Origin: Acidimicrobiales bacterium
GTDB taxonomy: Bacteria > Actinomycetota > Acidimicrobiia > Acidimicrobiales > Palsa-688
Length of the DNA stretch: 5,626 bases
NCBI GenBank assembly: GCA_030039575.1
Contig: JASHVH010000459.1
Span: forward strand, 1 to 5,626
Direction: 5' to 3'
Shown here in pieces: positions 1 through 5,626 of this stretch. Numbering within the stretch: position 1 is the first letter of the stretch; each line of letters opens with the position of its first letter. The notes under the pieces are model-generated. The model had not been told where the DNA came from, ran no database searches, and worked only from the letters and a program-made list of their open reading frames with translations. The translations under genes were made by a program, and so were the position numbers.

Positions 1-64
1 TTCCCCCGCCGCCAATGCCCACATCACACCGGCGTGCGTTCTCCCGGGGGTGACCTCGACCCTT
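1..64. other. Left-edge stretch without a complete gene
   Basis: This is the sequence downstream of the ACT-domain gene's TAG stop. On the minus strand a purine-rich GGGAGA (45-40) lies 12 nt before a GTG (27-25) that is followed directly by an ATG (24-22). That frame stays open for nine codons to the window edge, reading V-M-W-A-L-A-A-G-E. It could be the beginning of another minus-strand gene, but the spacing from the purine tract is long and nine residues cannot identify a family. No terminator-like hairpin with a T-run was seen between the TAG and this point. Confidence 0.3.
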
Positions 65-868
65 CTAGAGCAGGACCGCCGGTGGCGCCCCGCCGACCTG
101 CGCCTGGGCGGCCCCGGCCGCCGGCGCACCGGCGGGCGAGGCCCCTGACGGCACGACCCCGGCGGCCGTGGGGGCCACGACGGCGCTATGCAGGACCGGC
201 GTCGGGGGGAGCGTGGGCGGGCCGGCGCGGGTGACGATCTCGACCCACCGGTTGTCGGCGATGCGGGCCAGGGCCGAGAGCTGGCGTCGTTCCCGGGTCC
301 GGAACGGCCGGCCGTCGCGGCCGAGCACCACGACCAACGAGGCGACGGCGAGGTCCGCCCATGCCACATCCGCCGGGCTGGCCGCCGCCTTGCCACCTAC
401 AGAAGCCTTGGCTCCTTTGACGAAAGCAAACACCCAGGCTTCGGGCGGCATCGACCCTACCGAGTTGAGAGGGTGGGGAGCGGACGGGTCGATCACGGCG
501 GCCCAGTCGGCCTCGAAATCGCGTGCCGCGTGGGAGACCAGAGCGCTCAACAGATCTGCGGGTTTTTGCCGCTCGACGAGGTAGGCGGCCGTCTCCAGGG
601 CGTCAAGGCGGGGGTCCACCGGGGCGCCGGGCACCTGGCGGATGTCCTCGACGTCCACCCCGTCCACCTCGTTGACCTCGTTCACCATCAAGGGCAACAG
701 GGCCTCGTCGGGGAGCTCGACCACGAGCTCGTCGATCGCTTTCCCCGCCCCTCGTTCGAGGATGTCGACTCCGACAAGGTCCCCTCGCACGGCACCGATC
801 CGGCTGGCCACCGCGCCGAGCGCGCCGGGCCGGTCGGGCAGCCAGACCCGGACAACGTACGTTGCCAT
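65..868 (-). CDS. ACT-domain protein with GAF-like middle domain and Ala/Pro-rich tail
   Basis: The 267-residue protein starts with a recognisable ACT domain (about residues 1-80). It has a beta strand (TYVVRVWL), the hallmark DRPGALG turn at 12-18 followed by a helix, and a second strand running into VDILERG and DELVVELP. ACT domains bind small ligands, usually amino acids, and regulate enzymes or transcription. Residues about 86-213 look like a GAF-type sensory fold: an opening helix (LDALETAAYLVERQ), a central strand region, and a closing helix (TRERRQLSALARIADNRWVEI). The fold assignment is inferred from pattern only. Residues 215-267 are low-complexity Ala/Pro/Gly/Val and probably disordered. 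No catalytic, DNA-binding or membrane segment is visible. ATG 868 is preceded by a G-rich run (GGGGG at 875-871), a weak ribosome site. The gene is separated from the aminotransferase by a repeat-rich 143-bp gap, so it may have its own promoter. Ligand and partner are unknown. Confidence 0.85.
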   Translation of the reverse strand: MATYVVRVWLPDRPGALGAVASRIGAVRGDLVGVDILERGAGKAIDELVVELPDEALLPLMVNEVNEVDGVDVEDIRQVPGAPVDPRLDALETAAYLVERQKPADLLSALVSHAARDFEADWAAVIDPSAPHPLNSVGSMPPEAWVFAFVKGAKASVGGKAAASPADVAWADLAVASLVVVLGRDGRPFRTRERRQLSALARIADNRWVEIVTRAGPPTLPPTPVLHSAVVAPTAAGVVPSGASPAGAPAAGAAQAQVGGAPPAVLL

Positions 869-896
869 AGCCCCCTACCCTACGTTGCCCACGTGA

Positions 897-911
897 ACGG
901 AATATTTCCGT
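897..911. repeat. Perfect inverted repeat ACGGAA-TAT-TTCCGT, possible operator
   Basis: Two perfect 6-bp arms, ACGGAA (897-902) and TTCCGT (906-911), surround a TAT centre, ending 28 bp before the ATG of the ACT-domain gene. The AT core stands out from the GC-rich surroundings. Position and symmetry fit a repressor or activator site, and it overlaps the possible -10 region of that gene's promoter. The binding protein is unknown, and a 6+6 palindrome can arise by chance. Confidence 0.4.
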
Positions 912-930
912 ACGCGCACTCAGGTGTTAA
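901..930 (-). promoter_or_regulatory. Candidate promoter of the ACT-domain gene
   Basis: On the minus strand TTAACA (930-925) differs at one position from the TTGACA -35 consensus. After 17-18 nt it is followed by the A/T-only stretch AAATATT (907-901), which could serve as a poor -10. A second reading is TAGGGT (882-877), which fits the actinobacterial TANNNT -10 pattern and sits 8 nt before the ATG, so a leaderless transcript is possible. Neither is strong. The main support is the location in the only sizeable non-coding gap of the window. Confidence 0.3.
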
Positions 931-958
931 TCTCAGGCGCTTATTACCTGTACTAAGC
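919..958. repeat. Cluster of direct and inverted repeats, possible regulatory region
   Basis: Several symmetries overlap here. CTCAGG occurs twice in direct orientation (919-924 and 932-937), 13 bp apart. CAGGTGTTAA (921-930) is mirrored on the other strand by CAGGTAATAA (950-941), matching at 8 of 10 positions. The 20-bp segment 939-958 has dyad symmetry in 8 of 10 base pairs: arms GCTTA/TAAGC with inner TAC/GTA. Such nested half-sites are typical of operators for dimeric regulators. The region lies between the aminotransferase stop and the ACT-domain start, so it most likely controls the latter. Some of the pattern may be chance. Confidence 0.4.
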
Positions 959-963
959 AGGGC

Positions 964-1011
964 CGGCAGTACACCCGGTCATTACTGCCGTGCTCGACCG
1001 GCGCTCCCGGT
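964..1011 (-). terminator. Tandem hairpins after the aminotransferase gene, candidate terminator
   Basis: Immediately after the aminotransferase TGA, reading on the minus strand, comes a 5-bp stem ACCGG/CCGGT with a 5-nt loop (1011-997). Next is a perfect 8-bp stem CGGCAGTA/TACTGCCG with an 11-nt loop (990-964). No T-run follows either, so neither is a classical intrinsic terminator, but T-less hairpins are common at gene ends in high-GC actinomycetes. Termination or transcript-end protection is an inference from position. Confidence 0.45.
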
Positions 1012-2259
1012 TCAGCCGAGCTTGGTCAGCGCCCGGCGCAAGTTGCGAACGGCTTGCGCAATGCGTTTCTCGTTCTCGACGAGAGCGAAACGAACGTAAC
1101 CCTCGCCGCCGCTACCGAACCCGACCCCGGGCGAGGTGGCCACGTGTGCCTCGGTGACCAGGTGCTTTGCGAACTCGAGCGAGCCCATTTCCTGATAAGG
1201 CTCAGGTACTTCGGCCCAGACGAACATGGTGCCCGCCGGCTTGGCGACGGCCCACCCAATACGGTTCAGCCCGTCTACCAGAGCGTCCCGGCGGGACTGG
1301 TAAATGGCGTTCACCGTCTTGGGGTAGTCGGGTGCCTCGTTGAGGGCCACTATCGAGGCGATCTGAATGGGCTGGAAAGTCCCGTAGTCGAGGTAGCTCT
1401 TGAGCTTGGTCAGCGCACCGACCACCTCGGCGTTGCCAACGGCAAAAGCCACCCGCCAACCGGCCATGGAAAAGCTCTTCGTCAAGGTGTACAGCTCGAC
1501 AGCCACGTCCTTGCCGCCCGGGACCTGAAGCACCGAGGGCGGCTCGAACCCATCGAAGTACGTGTCCGAATAGGCGAAGTCGTGCACCAGGATGACGTCT
1601 TTTGAGCGGGCGAAATCGACGATCCTCTGCATCCAGGCCAGGTCCACGCACTCCGTCGTGGGGTTGTGAGGAAATGAAAATACGATCGCCTTCGGCCGTG
1701 GCCACGCCTCTTCCCAGGCTGCCTCGAGGTTGGCGAAAAAGTCCTGGCCCGGACCGAGCCGGACCTGGCGCACATCGGCACCGGCGAAGAGGGGGGCGTA
1801 GATGTGGATCGGGTACGACGGCGACGGCACCAGGGCGGTGTCCCCCGGTCCCAGCAGCACCCACATCAGATGTGACAGCCCCTCTTTGGCCCCGATCGTG
1901 AACACGACCTCCGTCTCGGGGTCCAGGGCGACATCAAAGCGTCGCTTGTAGAGGTTGGCCATGGCCAAGCGCAGGTTCGGGAGGCCCCGCGACGACGAGT
2001 AGCGATGGTTCCGAGGGTTGCGAGCCGCCTCTGCCAGCTTTTCGACGGCGATAGGAGGACTGGGGATGTCCGGGTTGCCAAACCCCAGGTCGATCACGTC
2101 CTCCCCGGCGTGGCGCGCCCCGTCGCGCAGCTGGTTTATGGCTGCGAACACGTAGGGTGGCAACCCATTTATGCGGCGGAACTCCACAATGCCAAGGGTA
2201 GCCGGGAGCAGCCGGGCCCGGGCTGGATAGACCCGAAGGCGGCGCGGCGAGGGCCTCAT
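1012..2259 (-). CDS. alaC: AlaC-type PLP-dependent aminotransferase (probable glutamate-pyruvate/alanine transaminase)
   Basis: This is a class I/II fold-type I aminotransferase. It resembles E. coli AlaC (YfdZ) along its length, as far as I recall that sequence, including LPPYVF near the start, [11 protein letters not shown] and [10 protein letters not shown]. AlaC makes alanine from pyruvate with glutamate as donor. Counting from ATG 2259 (415 residues), visible PLP-site residues are Tyr149, Asn199 ([10 protein letters not shown]), Asp227 and Tyr230 (VHDFAYSD), the Schiff-base Lys261 ([12 protein letters not shown]), Arg269 for the phosphate, and Arg390 (YVRFAL) for the substrate carboxylate. 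The ATG overlaps the upstream methyltransferase stop as ATGA, suggesting translational coupling, but has no clear Shine-Dalgarno. It adds a 24-residue Arg-rich leader. GTG 2187 would give 391 residues beginning [14 protein letters not shown], closer to the family's usual start. The family also contains LL-diaminopimelate aminotransferase-like members, so the exact substrate is less certain than the fold. Confidence 0.9.
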   Translation of the reverse strand: MRPSPRRLRVYPARARLLPATLGIVEFRRINGLPPYVFAAINQLRDGARHAGEDVIDLGFGNPDIPSPPIAVEKLAEAARNPRNHRYSSSRGLPNLRLAMANLYKRRFDVALDPETEVVFTIGAKEGLSHLMWVLLGPGDTALVPSPSYPIHIYAPLFAGADVRQVRLGPGQDFFANLEAAWEEAWPRPKAIVFSFPHNPTTECVDLAWMQRIVDFARSKDVILVHDFAYSDTYFDGFEPPSVLQVPGGKDVAVELYTLTKSFSMAGWRVAFAVGNAEVVGALTKLKSYLDYGTFQPIQIASIVALNEAPDYPKTVNAIYQSRRDALVDGLNRIGWAVAKPAGTMFVWAEVPEPYQEMGSLEFAKHLVTEAHVATSPGVGFGSGGEGYVRFALVENEKRIAQAVRNLRRALTKLG

Positions 2260-3083
2260 TGCACTGGCGAGAACCGGTGCAGTGCCACAGCGGTAGCAGC
2301 GGCGACGTTGAGCGAGTCCACGCCGGTCATCATCGGTACCCGCACGGGCCGGCACACGCTGAGCGCGGCCTGGCTGAGGCCGTGCCCCTCGGCGCCGAAG
2401 ACGAGCGCCACCGGCGACCCCCTGAGCTCTCTCGACACCGGCCCCACCGTCTCCGCCGCCGGAGCGGGAGTGAGGGCCAGGAGGGCAAAACCGGCTTCGC
2501 GGAGCGTAGACAGGGTGGCCGGCCACGGCTCCAGGCGGGCGAACGGGACTCTCAGCACGTGGCCCAGCGAGACTCGCACGCTGCGTCTGTACAGCGGGTC
2601 GGCGCACGTCGGGTCCAACAACACGGCGCCGGCGCCAAAAGCGGCGGCATTGCGGAAAATAGCGCCGAGGTTCTCCTGGTCGTTAACGCCCTCGACCACC
2701 ACCAGCAGCGGGGACGTCAGTGTGGCCAGCAGTTCCTCAGGGGTTGGCAGTGGCAACCGGCTGGCCACGGCGAGCAGCCCACGGTGGACATCGAACCCGG
2801 CGACGAAGGCCATCACGTCTTCGTCGACTTCGTACACCGGCACCCCGTCCGGCAGGCGCAACGCGCGGACGACGCTGGTCCGCCGGCGCAGTGCCAGCAC
2901 GGAAAGCAGGGGGTAAGGCGAAGCCAGCACCGCCTCGAGAGCCAGCCTGCCCTCGACGATGAACACTCCTCCTGCCAGTTCGGCGCTGCGCCGGAGGGCC
3001 GAGTCCTTCAGGTCCCGGTACAGGGCCAGCCGCGGGTCCGACGGGTCAAAGATGTGTTCGCCCTGGCCACCCCCGGGGTGCAT
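2256..3083 (-). CDS. SpoU/TrmH-family RNA 2'-O-methyltransferase
   Basis: The 275-residue protein would transfer a methyl group from SAM to a ribose 2'-OH in rRNA or tRNA. Residues about 35-108 match the small SpoU substrate-binding domain ([15 protein letters not shown] through [10 protein letters not shown]). The trefoil-knot SPOUT domain follows with its three motifs: motif 1 [17 protein letters not shown] (134-150, with Asn138 and catalytic-type Arg144), motif 2 FGAEGHGLS (229-237), and motif 3 [20 protein letters not shown] (251-270, with Ser257, Leu258 and Asn259). Motif 2 has Ala231 where many members have Asn. ATG 3083 was chosen because GAGGGA, overlapping the previous gene's stop, sits 5-6 nt before it. 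The open frame continues upstream, but only as a shadow of the SRPBCC gene. The gap to that gene is 8 bp, and its own stop overlaps the aminotransferase ATG. The target nucleotide cannot be read from the sequence. Confidence 0.92.
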   Translation of the reverse strand: MHPGGGQGEHIFDPSDPRLALYRDLKDSALRRSAELAGGVFIVEGRLALEAVLASPYPLLSVLALRRRTSVVRALRLPDGVPVYEVDEDVMAFVAGFDVHRGLLAVASRLPLPTPEELLATLTSPLLVVVEGVNDQENLGAIFRNAAAFGAGAVLLDPTCADPLYRRSVRVSLGHVLRVPFARLEPWPATLSTLREAGFALLALTPAPAAETVGPVSRELRGSPVALVFGAEGHGLSQAALSVCRPVRVPMMTGVDSLNVAAATAVALHRFSPVQ

Positions 3084-3091
3084 CCGGTCCC

Positions 3092-3529
3092 TCAGCGCTC
3101 GGCCCGCTCCTTCAGCTCTTTCAGCGCCGAGTGGGTGATGCGGCCTTCTGCCCGCCGCTTTACGAACACCGGCAGAGGCACCTTGAGGTCGACCACGAGG
3201 TGGTAAGTAACGTCGGCCGAGCCGTCGTCGCTGGGCGAAATCTCGTAACTGCCGTCCAGCTTCCGGGTGACGTCCCCGCTCACTTGCTCCCACGAGAGCT
3301 TCGAAGGGGCGCCGCTGTAGTCATAATGCAGGGTGTACGAAGTGCTCCGCCCGAACGCAGCGGCCCGGAACGTTACCTCGGTGGGCCGGCCGTCGGCATC
3401 TCGTTGGTCGACGGAGACTGCCTTTATGTCGGCCGCCCACTCCGGGTAACGCTCGAAATCGGTCAGGATCTGAAAGCAGGTCGCCGGGCTCGCCCGGATG
3501 ACCATCCTTTCGCTGACCTGCTCCTCCAC
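3092..3529 (-). CDS. SRPBCC/START-like (polyketide cyclase-type) small protein, Rv2185c-like
   Basis: This 145-residue protein is about the usual size of a single SRPBCC domain, a helix-grip fold with a hydrophobic pocket for lipid-like ligands. Visible elements are the first strand (EQVSERMVIRAS), the family signature helix and loop CFQILTDFERYPEWAADI (18-35), alternating strands including EVTFRAAAFG, YTLHYDYSG, KLSWEQV and ADVTYHLVVDLKVPLP, and a C-terminal helix (EGRITHSALKELKERAER). It resembles, from memory, mycobacterial Rv2185c (TB16.3), whose gene also lies close to pimB'. Start choice: GAGGAGG (3543-3537) stands 7 nt before GTG 3529 but only 1 nt before GTG 3535, so 3529 is preferred. 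ATG 3505 would cut the first strand. No signal peptide or membrane segment is seen, so it is probably cytoplasmic. The ligand is unknown; a role beside lipid mannosylation is suggested only by its neighbour. Confidence 0.88.
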   Translation of the reverse strand: MEEQVSERMVIRASPATCFQILTDFERYPEWAADIKAVSVDQRDADGRPTEVTFRAAAFGRSTSYTLHYDYSGAPSKLSWEQVSGDVTRKLDGSYEISPSDDGSADVTYHLVVDLKVPLPVFVKRRAEGRITHSALKELKERAER

Positions 3530-3535
3530 TTGCAC

Positions 3536-3543
3536 ACCTCCTC
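3536..3543 (-). promoter_or_regulatory. Strong Shine-Dalgarno GAGGAGG of the SRPBCC gene
   Basis: GAGGAGG at 3543-3537 on the minus strand is nearly fully complementary to the 16S rRNA 3' end. It lies 7 nt upstream of GTG 3529, which fixes the start there rather than at GTG 3535. An in-frame TGA (3544-3542) overlaps it, so no longer product is possible. It is the best ribosome site in the window. Confidence 0.7.
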
Positions 3544-3560
3544 AGACCATGACCTTATAA

Positions 3561-3577
3561 GCCCTCGAGCGGAGGGC
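3561..3577 (-). repeat. Small hairpin between the mannosyltransferase and SRPBCC genes
   Basis: A perfect 6-bp inverted repeat GCCCTC/GAGGGC with a 5-nt loop lies five bases after the mannosyltransferase stop on the transcript. It is followed by TTATAA rather than a T-run, so full termination is unlikely. It may attenuate or mark a transcript end, or be chance in GC-rich DNA. Confidence 0.3.
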
Positions 3578-3582
3578 GGCGC

Positions 3583-4824
3583 TCAATCGGGGCCAGGTGG
3601 TCGTGGCGGCGACGGCCGAAGGTACTCGTCAATGGCGTCCCCCAACTTGGCCGCCAGGATGTCGTAGGAGAGCTCCTCTTCAGCCCGTCGCCGGCCCGCT
3701 TCTCCCATGCGGCGAGCAAGGTCGGGGTGACCAAGGATGGTGGCCAAAGCCTCCGCCACATCGGTTACCCGCGCCTCCTTCTGGCTGGTGCCCTCCTGCG
3801 GTTCAGCGCTGCCGGTGGCTGCCGGTACCACCAGCCCGGTCTCCCCGTGCTTGACGGCCTCCCCGGCGCCACCGGTGTCAATGGTCACGCACGGGATCCC
3901 GCAAGCCGCCGCCTCGACAAGGACAATGCCGAAGCCCTCCTGCTCGAGGCCCCACCAACGGGAGCGGCAGCAGAGGGCGAACACGTCCGAGCAGGCGTAG
4001 AAGTCCGGCAAGTCCGCGGCAGAGAGCCGGCCCAGGAAGTCCACCCTGACGTTGGCGTGCGAGGCGAGCCGCTCGAGGCGGCGGCGGTCCCGGCCAGAGC
4101 CGGCGATCGCCACCGACAAGCCGGGGAAGCGGCTCGAGACCAGTGACGCGGCGTGTACCAGCGTGTCCATGCCTTTGCGGGGCACGAGCCGGCTGACACT
4201 GGAGACGAGCGGGCCGGAAGCCGGGAGCCTGAGACGGACGCGGGCCGCCGCTCGTTCGATCTGAGGCAGCGGCTTGAACCGTTCGCTGTCGACGCCGGGA
4301 GGGATCTGTACCGAGGGCGGGAAAGTTGGCGCCGTCCCACCGGCGGCGTGCTCCTCTTGGCCCGGCCGTTGGCCCAGGGCGCGCCTGGCTTCGGCCTCGG
4401 GGTAGTTGCCGGCCGCGATCACCAAAGAGGCGTGCTTAAGGACCCGCCCGAGCAGCCGCCGGCTCACCGGTAGCCGGCCCGGCACAGTCACCTCTGCGCC
4501 GTGGAGCACCACCGCGTAAGGGAGCCCGAGCGATGGCCCGATTAGGCCCAAGGGCAGCGCAGGGTCGATCACCACCGCCTCTGCACCCGTAGCGGTAGCC
4601 AGCTGCTTCACTCGGCTCGCCAGGTGTGGTTGGGGCAGCAGGACCGGTTCCCGGGCCCTGACGACGCGGAACTTCTGCTCCCGGTCCCACCATTCACCGC
4701 CCAGGTACGACGCCGTAAACACGGTGACGTCGTCCGGGGGCAACCGCCGCCAGAGTTCCCACAAGTACGACTGGATGCCCCCGACCTTGGGCGGGAAATC
4801 GTTCGTCAGCAGGATGTGGCGCAT
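3583..4824 (-). CDS. pimB: GT4 glycosyltransferase, PimB'-like phosphatidylinositol mannoside mannosyltransferase
   Basis: This 413-residue GT-B fold enzyme resembles, from memory, M. tuberculosis Rv2188c (PimB'). That enzyme moves mannose from GDP-mannose to phosphatidylinositol monomannoside on the cytoplasmic membrane face, in PIM/lipomannan synthesis. Shared landmarks are the start LLTNDFPPKVGGIQSYL (5-21, with the Gly-rich acceptor loop), VLHGAEV (106-112), IPPGVDSERF (174-183), SRLVPRKG (211-218, with Arg212 and Lys217 as donor-phosphate ligands in this family), SDVFALCCRSR (279-289), and the EX7E motif EGFGIVLVE (Glu296, Glu304) followed by TGGAGEAV. Two stretches look inserted relative to Rv2188c: a Gln/Gly/Ala-rich loop near 150-170 and a polar loop near 336-352. 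The C-terminus is Pro-rich. ATG 4824 begins exactly at the family's first strand; no clear Shine-Dalgarno precedes it. It lies 37 bp after queG. Another GT4 specificity (a different acceptor) is the main alternative. Confidence 0.88.
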   Translation of the reverse strand: MRHILLTNDFPPKVGGIQSYLWELWRRLPPDDVTVFTASYLGGEWWDREQKFRVVRAREPVLLPQPHLASRVKQLATATGAEAVVIDPALPLGLIGPSLGLPYAVVLHGAEVTVPGRLPVSRRLLGRVLKHASLVIAAGNYPEAEARRALGQRPGQEEHAAGGTAPTFPPSVQIPPGVDSERFKPLPQIERAAARVRLRLPASGPLVSSVSRLVPRKGMDTLVHAASLVSSRFPGLSVAIAGSGRDRRRLERLASHANVRVDFLGRLSAADLPDFYACSDVFALCCRSRWWGLEQEGFGIVLVEAAACGIPCVTIDTGGAGEAVKHGETGLVVPAATGSAEPQEGTSQKEARVTDVAEALATILGHPDLARRMGEAGRRRAEEELSYDILAAKLGDAIDEYLRPSPPRPPGPD

Positions 4825-4861
4825 CGCTAGTGCCGCCGAAGCTTAGTGCTGCCTCAGCCCG

Positions 4862-5626
4862 TCAGTCGGCACCGCCGGCCCCCACCGCCGGCCGCACGGG
4901 AACCGCGGGGCGGCGGGCCAGTTCGTCACCGACCAAAGGGGACGGGTCGGTGGCAAGGCCCGGCCGGTCCGCCACCAGGTCGTGGCGGCCGGCCCTGAAC
5001 GCCGCCCACACGGCGTGCGCTCGAAGGAGCTCGTCGGGGTCGTCGAGGTAGCGGGCCAACGCTTCTGCGACCTCTGGCTGCGACCCGTCGGCCACGTTGG
5101 CCAGCGCGATGAGGGCGTTCCGGCGCAGGTACCGGGGGTCCCGTTGTGGGATGTACCAGCGTCCATAGCGAGCCAGCAACCACTCGTCGCTCGCCGCCAG
5201 CAACTCGAGCAGGTCCACGTCGGGCTCCCCATCCTCCGCCTGCTCGGTCCTCGAGCGCCCGCCACGGCTCCCTATCCGGGCTACGAGCCGGTTCGCAGGG
5301 CAGACCTCCTGGCAATCGTCACAGCCGTAAACCCGCCCTTCCAGGGAGGCCCGGTACTCGAAAGGGAACACGCCGGCGGCCTGCAGCAACCAGGCCAGGC
5401 ACTTACGGGCGTCCAGCACCCCCGGAGCCACCAGCGCTCCAGTGGGGCACGAGGCGAGGCAGCGCCGGCAGCCACCGCACCCGTCGCCGACCGGGTCGTC
5501 AGTCGCCAGGGGGGCATCGGTAACGACCGAACCGAGAAGGAACCAGGAACCCCGCCCCGGCAAGAGGATATTGCTGTTTTTGCCGAACCAGCCGAGGCCG
5601 GCGCGCTCGGCCGCCGCCCGGTCGAC
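4862..5626 (-). CDS. queG: Epoxyqueuosine reductase QueG, C-terminal part (cut by right edge)
   Basis: QueG is the cobalamin- and iron-sulfur-dependent enzyme that reduces epoxyqueuosine to queuosine at the tRNA wobble position 34. The frame is open to the window edge, giving 254 visible residues; the N-terminal cobalamin-binding and catalytic part lies outside. Counting from the edge, visible features are the family signature ERAGLGWFGKNSN (7-19), the ferredoxin-like motif CGGCRRCLASCP (Cys50, 53, 56, 60), a lone Cys76 in DARKCLAWLL, and GCDDCQEVCP (Cys102, 105, 109). These eight cysteines suffice for two [4Fe-4S] clusters. Residues about 163-215 form HEAT-like helices (YLRRNALIALANV, LLRAHAVWAAFRAGRHDL), the C-terminal module known in longer QueG proteins that contributes to tRNA binding. 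The last 40 residues are Pro/Ala-rich. TTG 5563 is an internal Leu codon, not a start. It is probably the upstream gene of the operon seen here. Confidence 0.95.
   Translation of the reverse strand, partial: VDRAAAERAGLGWFGKNSNILLPGRGSWFLLGSVVTDAPLATDDPVGDGCGGCRRCLASCPTGALVAPGVLDARKCLAWLLQAAGVFPFEYRASLEGRVYGCDDCQEVCPANRLVARIGSRGGRSRTEQAEDGEPDVDLLELLAASDEWLLARYGRWYIPQRDPRYLRRNALIALANVADGSQPEVAEALARYLDDPDELLRAHAVWAAFRAGRHDLVADRPGLATDPSPLVGDELARRPAVPVRPAVGAGGAD

Noticed and set aside
188..1099. Long plus-strand open frame (303 codons) antisense to the ACT-domain gene
   Set aside because: It runs through the non-coding gap, has no recognisable domain, and is explained by scarcity of stop codons opposite a high-GC gene.
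2201..2225. GC-rich palindromic stretch around GCCCGGGC near the aminotransferase 5' end
   Set aside because: It is short, made only of G and C, and lies within or next to coding sequence; expected by chance at this base composition.
2260..2607. Upstream extension of the aminotransferase frame to 2607
   Set aside because: The added 116 residues lie inside the methyltransferase gene and match no aminotransferase region.
2005..3206. Two long overlapping plus-strand frames (303 and 315 codons) opposite the methyltransferase and aminotransferase
   Set aside because: Their translations are Arg/Ser/Gln-rich with no family features, while the minus-strand frames carry complete enzyme motifs.
3084..3293. 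Upstream extension of the methyltransferase frame to an ATG at 3293
   Set aside because: It overlaps the SRPBCC coding sequence, adds an Arg-rich nonsense stretch, and the ATG at 3083 has a well-placed ribosome site.
4825..4861. TAGTGC repeated 16 bp apart in the gap before the mannosyltransferase (4828-4833 and 4844-4849)
   Set aside because: Two 6-bp copies in a short gap are weak evidence, and no dyad symmetry or promoter element accompanies them.
1..5626. Search for tRNA, rRNA, CRISPR, insertion sequence, phage, toxin-antitoxin or defence genes
   Set aside because: No cloverleaf, repeat-spacer pattern, transposase or nuclease motif was seen; the window is filled by housekeeping genes.

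Overview
The window is a high-GC bacterial chromosome segment in which every convincing gene lies on the minus strand. Gene content points to an actinomycete (phylum Actinomycetota). The glycosyltransferase resembles the mycobacterial/corynebacterial phosphatidylinositol mannoside enzyme PimB', and an SRPBCC protein like mycobacterial Rv2185c follows it directly. A deep-branching class such as Acidimicrobiia is a guess; nothing here fixes the class.

In transcription order (right to left): the C-terminal part of epoxyqueuosine reductase QueG (4862-5626, cut by the right edge), a PimB'-like GT4 mannosyltransferase (3583-4824), a small SRPBCC/START-like protein (3092-3529), a SpoU/TrmH-family RNA 2'-O-methyltransferase (2256-3083) and an AlaC-type class I aminotransferase (1012-2259). 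Gaps between these are 37, 53 and 8 bp, and the last pair overlaps by an ATGA, so they form a plausible operon whose promoter lies beyond the right edge. A 143-bp intergenic region (869-1011) follows. It is AT-richer than the genes and packed with inverted and direct repeats: hairpins just after the aminotransferase stop, then operator-like palindromes. It leads into an ACT-domain protein with a probable GAF-like middle domain and an Ala/Pro/Gly-rich tail (65-868). The last 64 bases on the left hold no complete gene.

Functionally the block mixes RNA modification (queuosine synthesis, 2'-O-methylation), envelope lipid glycosylation (PimB' plus its SRPBCC neighbour) and amino-acid metabolism (pyruvate/alanine transamination, ACT sensing). 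These are ordinary housekeeping genes. I see no tRNA, rRNA, CRISPR array, transposon, integrase, toxin-antitoxin or defence system. The least explained items are the repeat-rich intergenic region, the ACT-plus-GAF-like protein, and the conserved but functionally undefined PimB'/SRPBCC pairing. I found no convincing new biological system.
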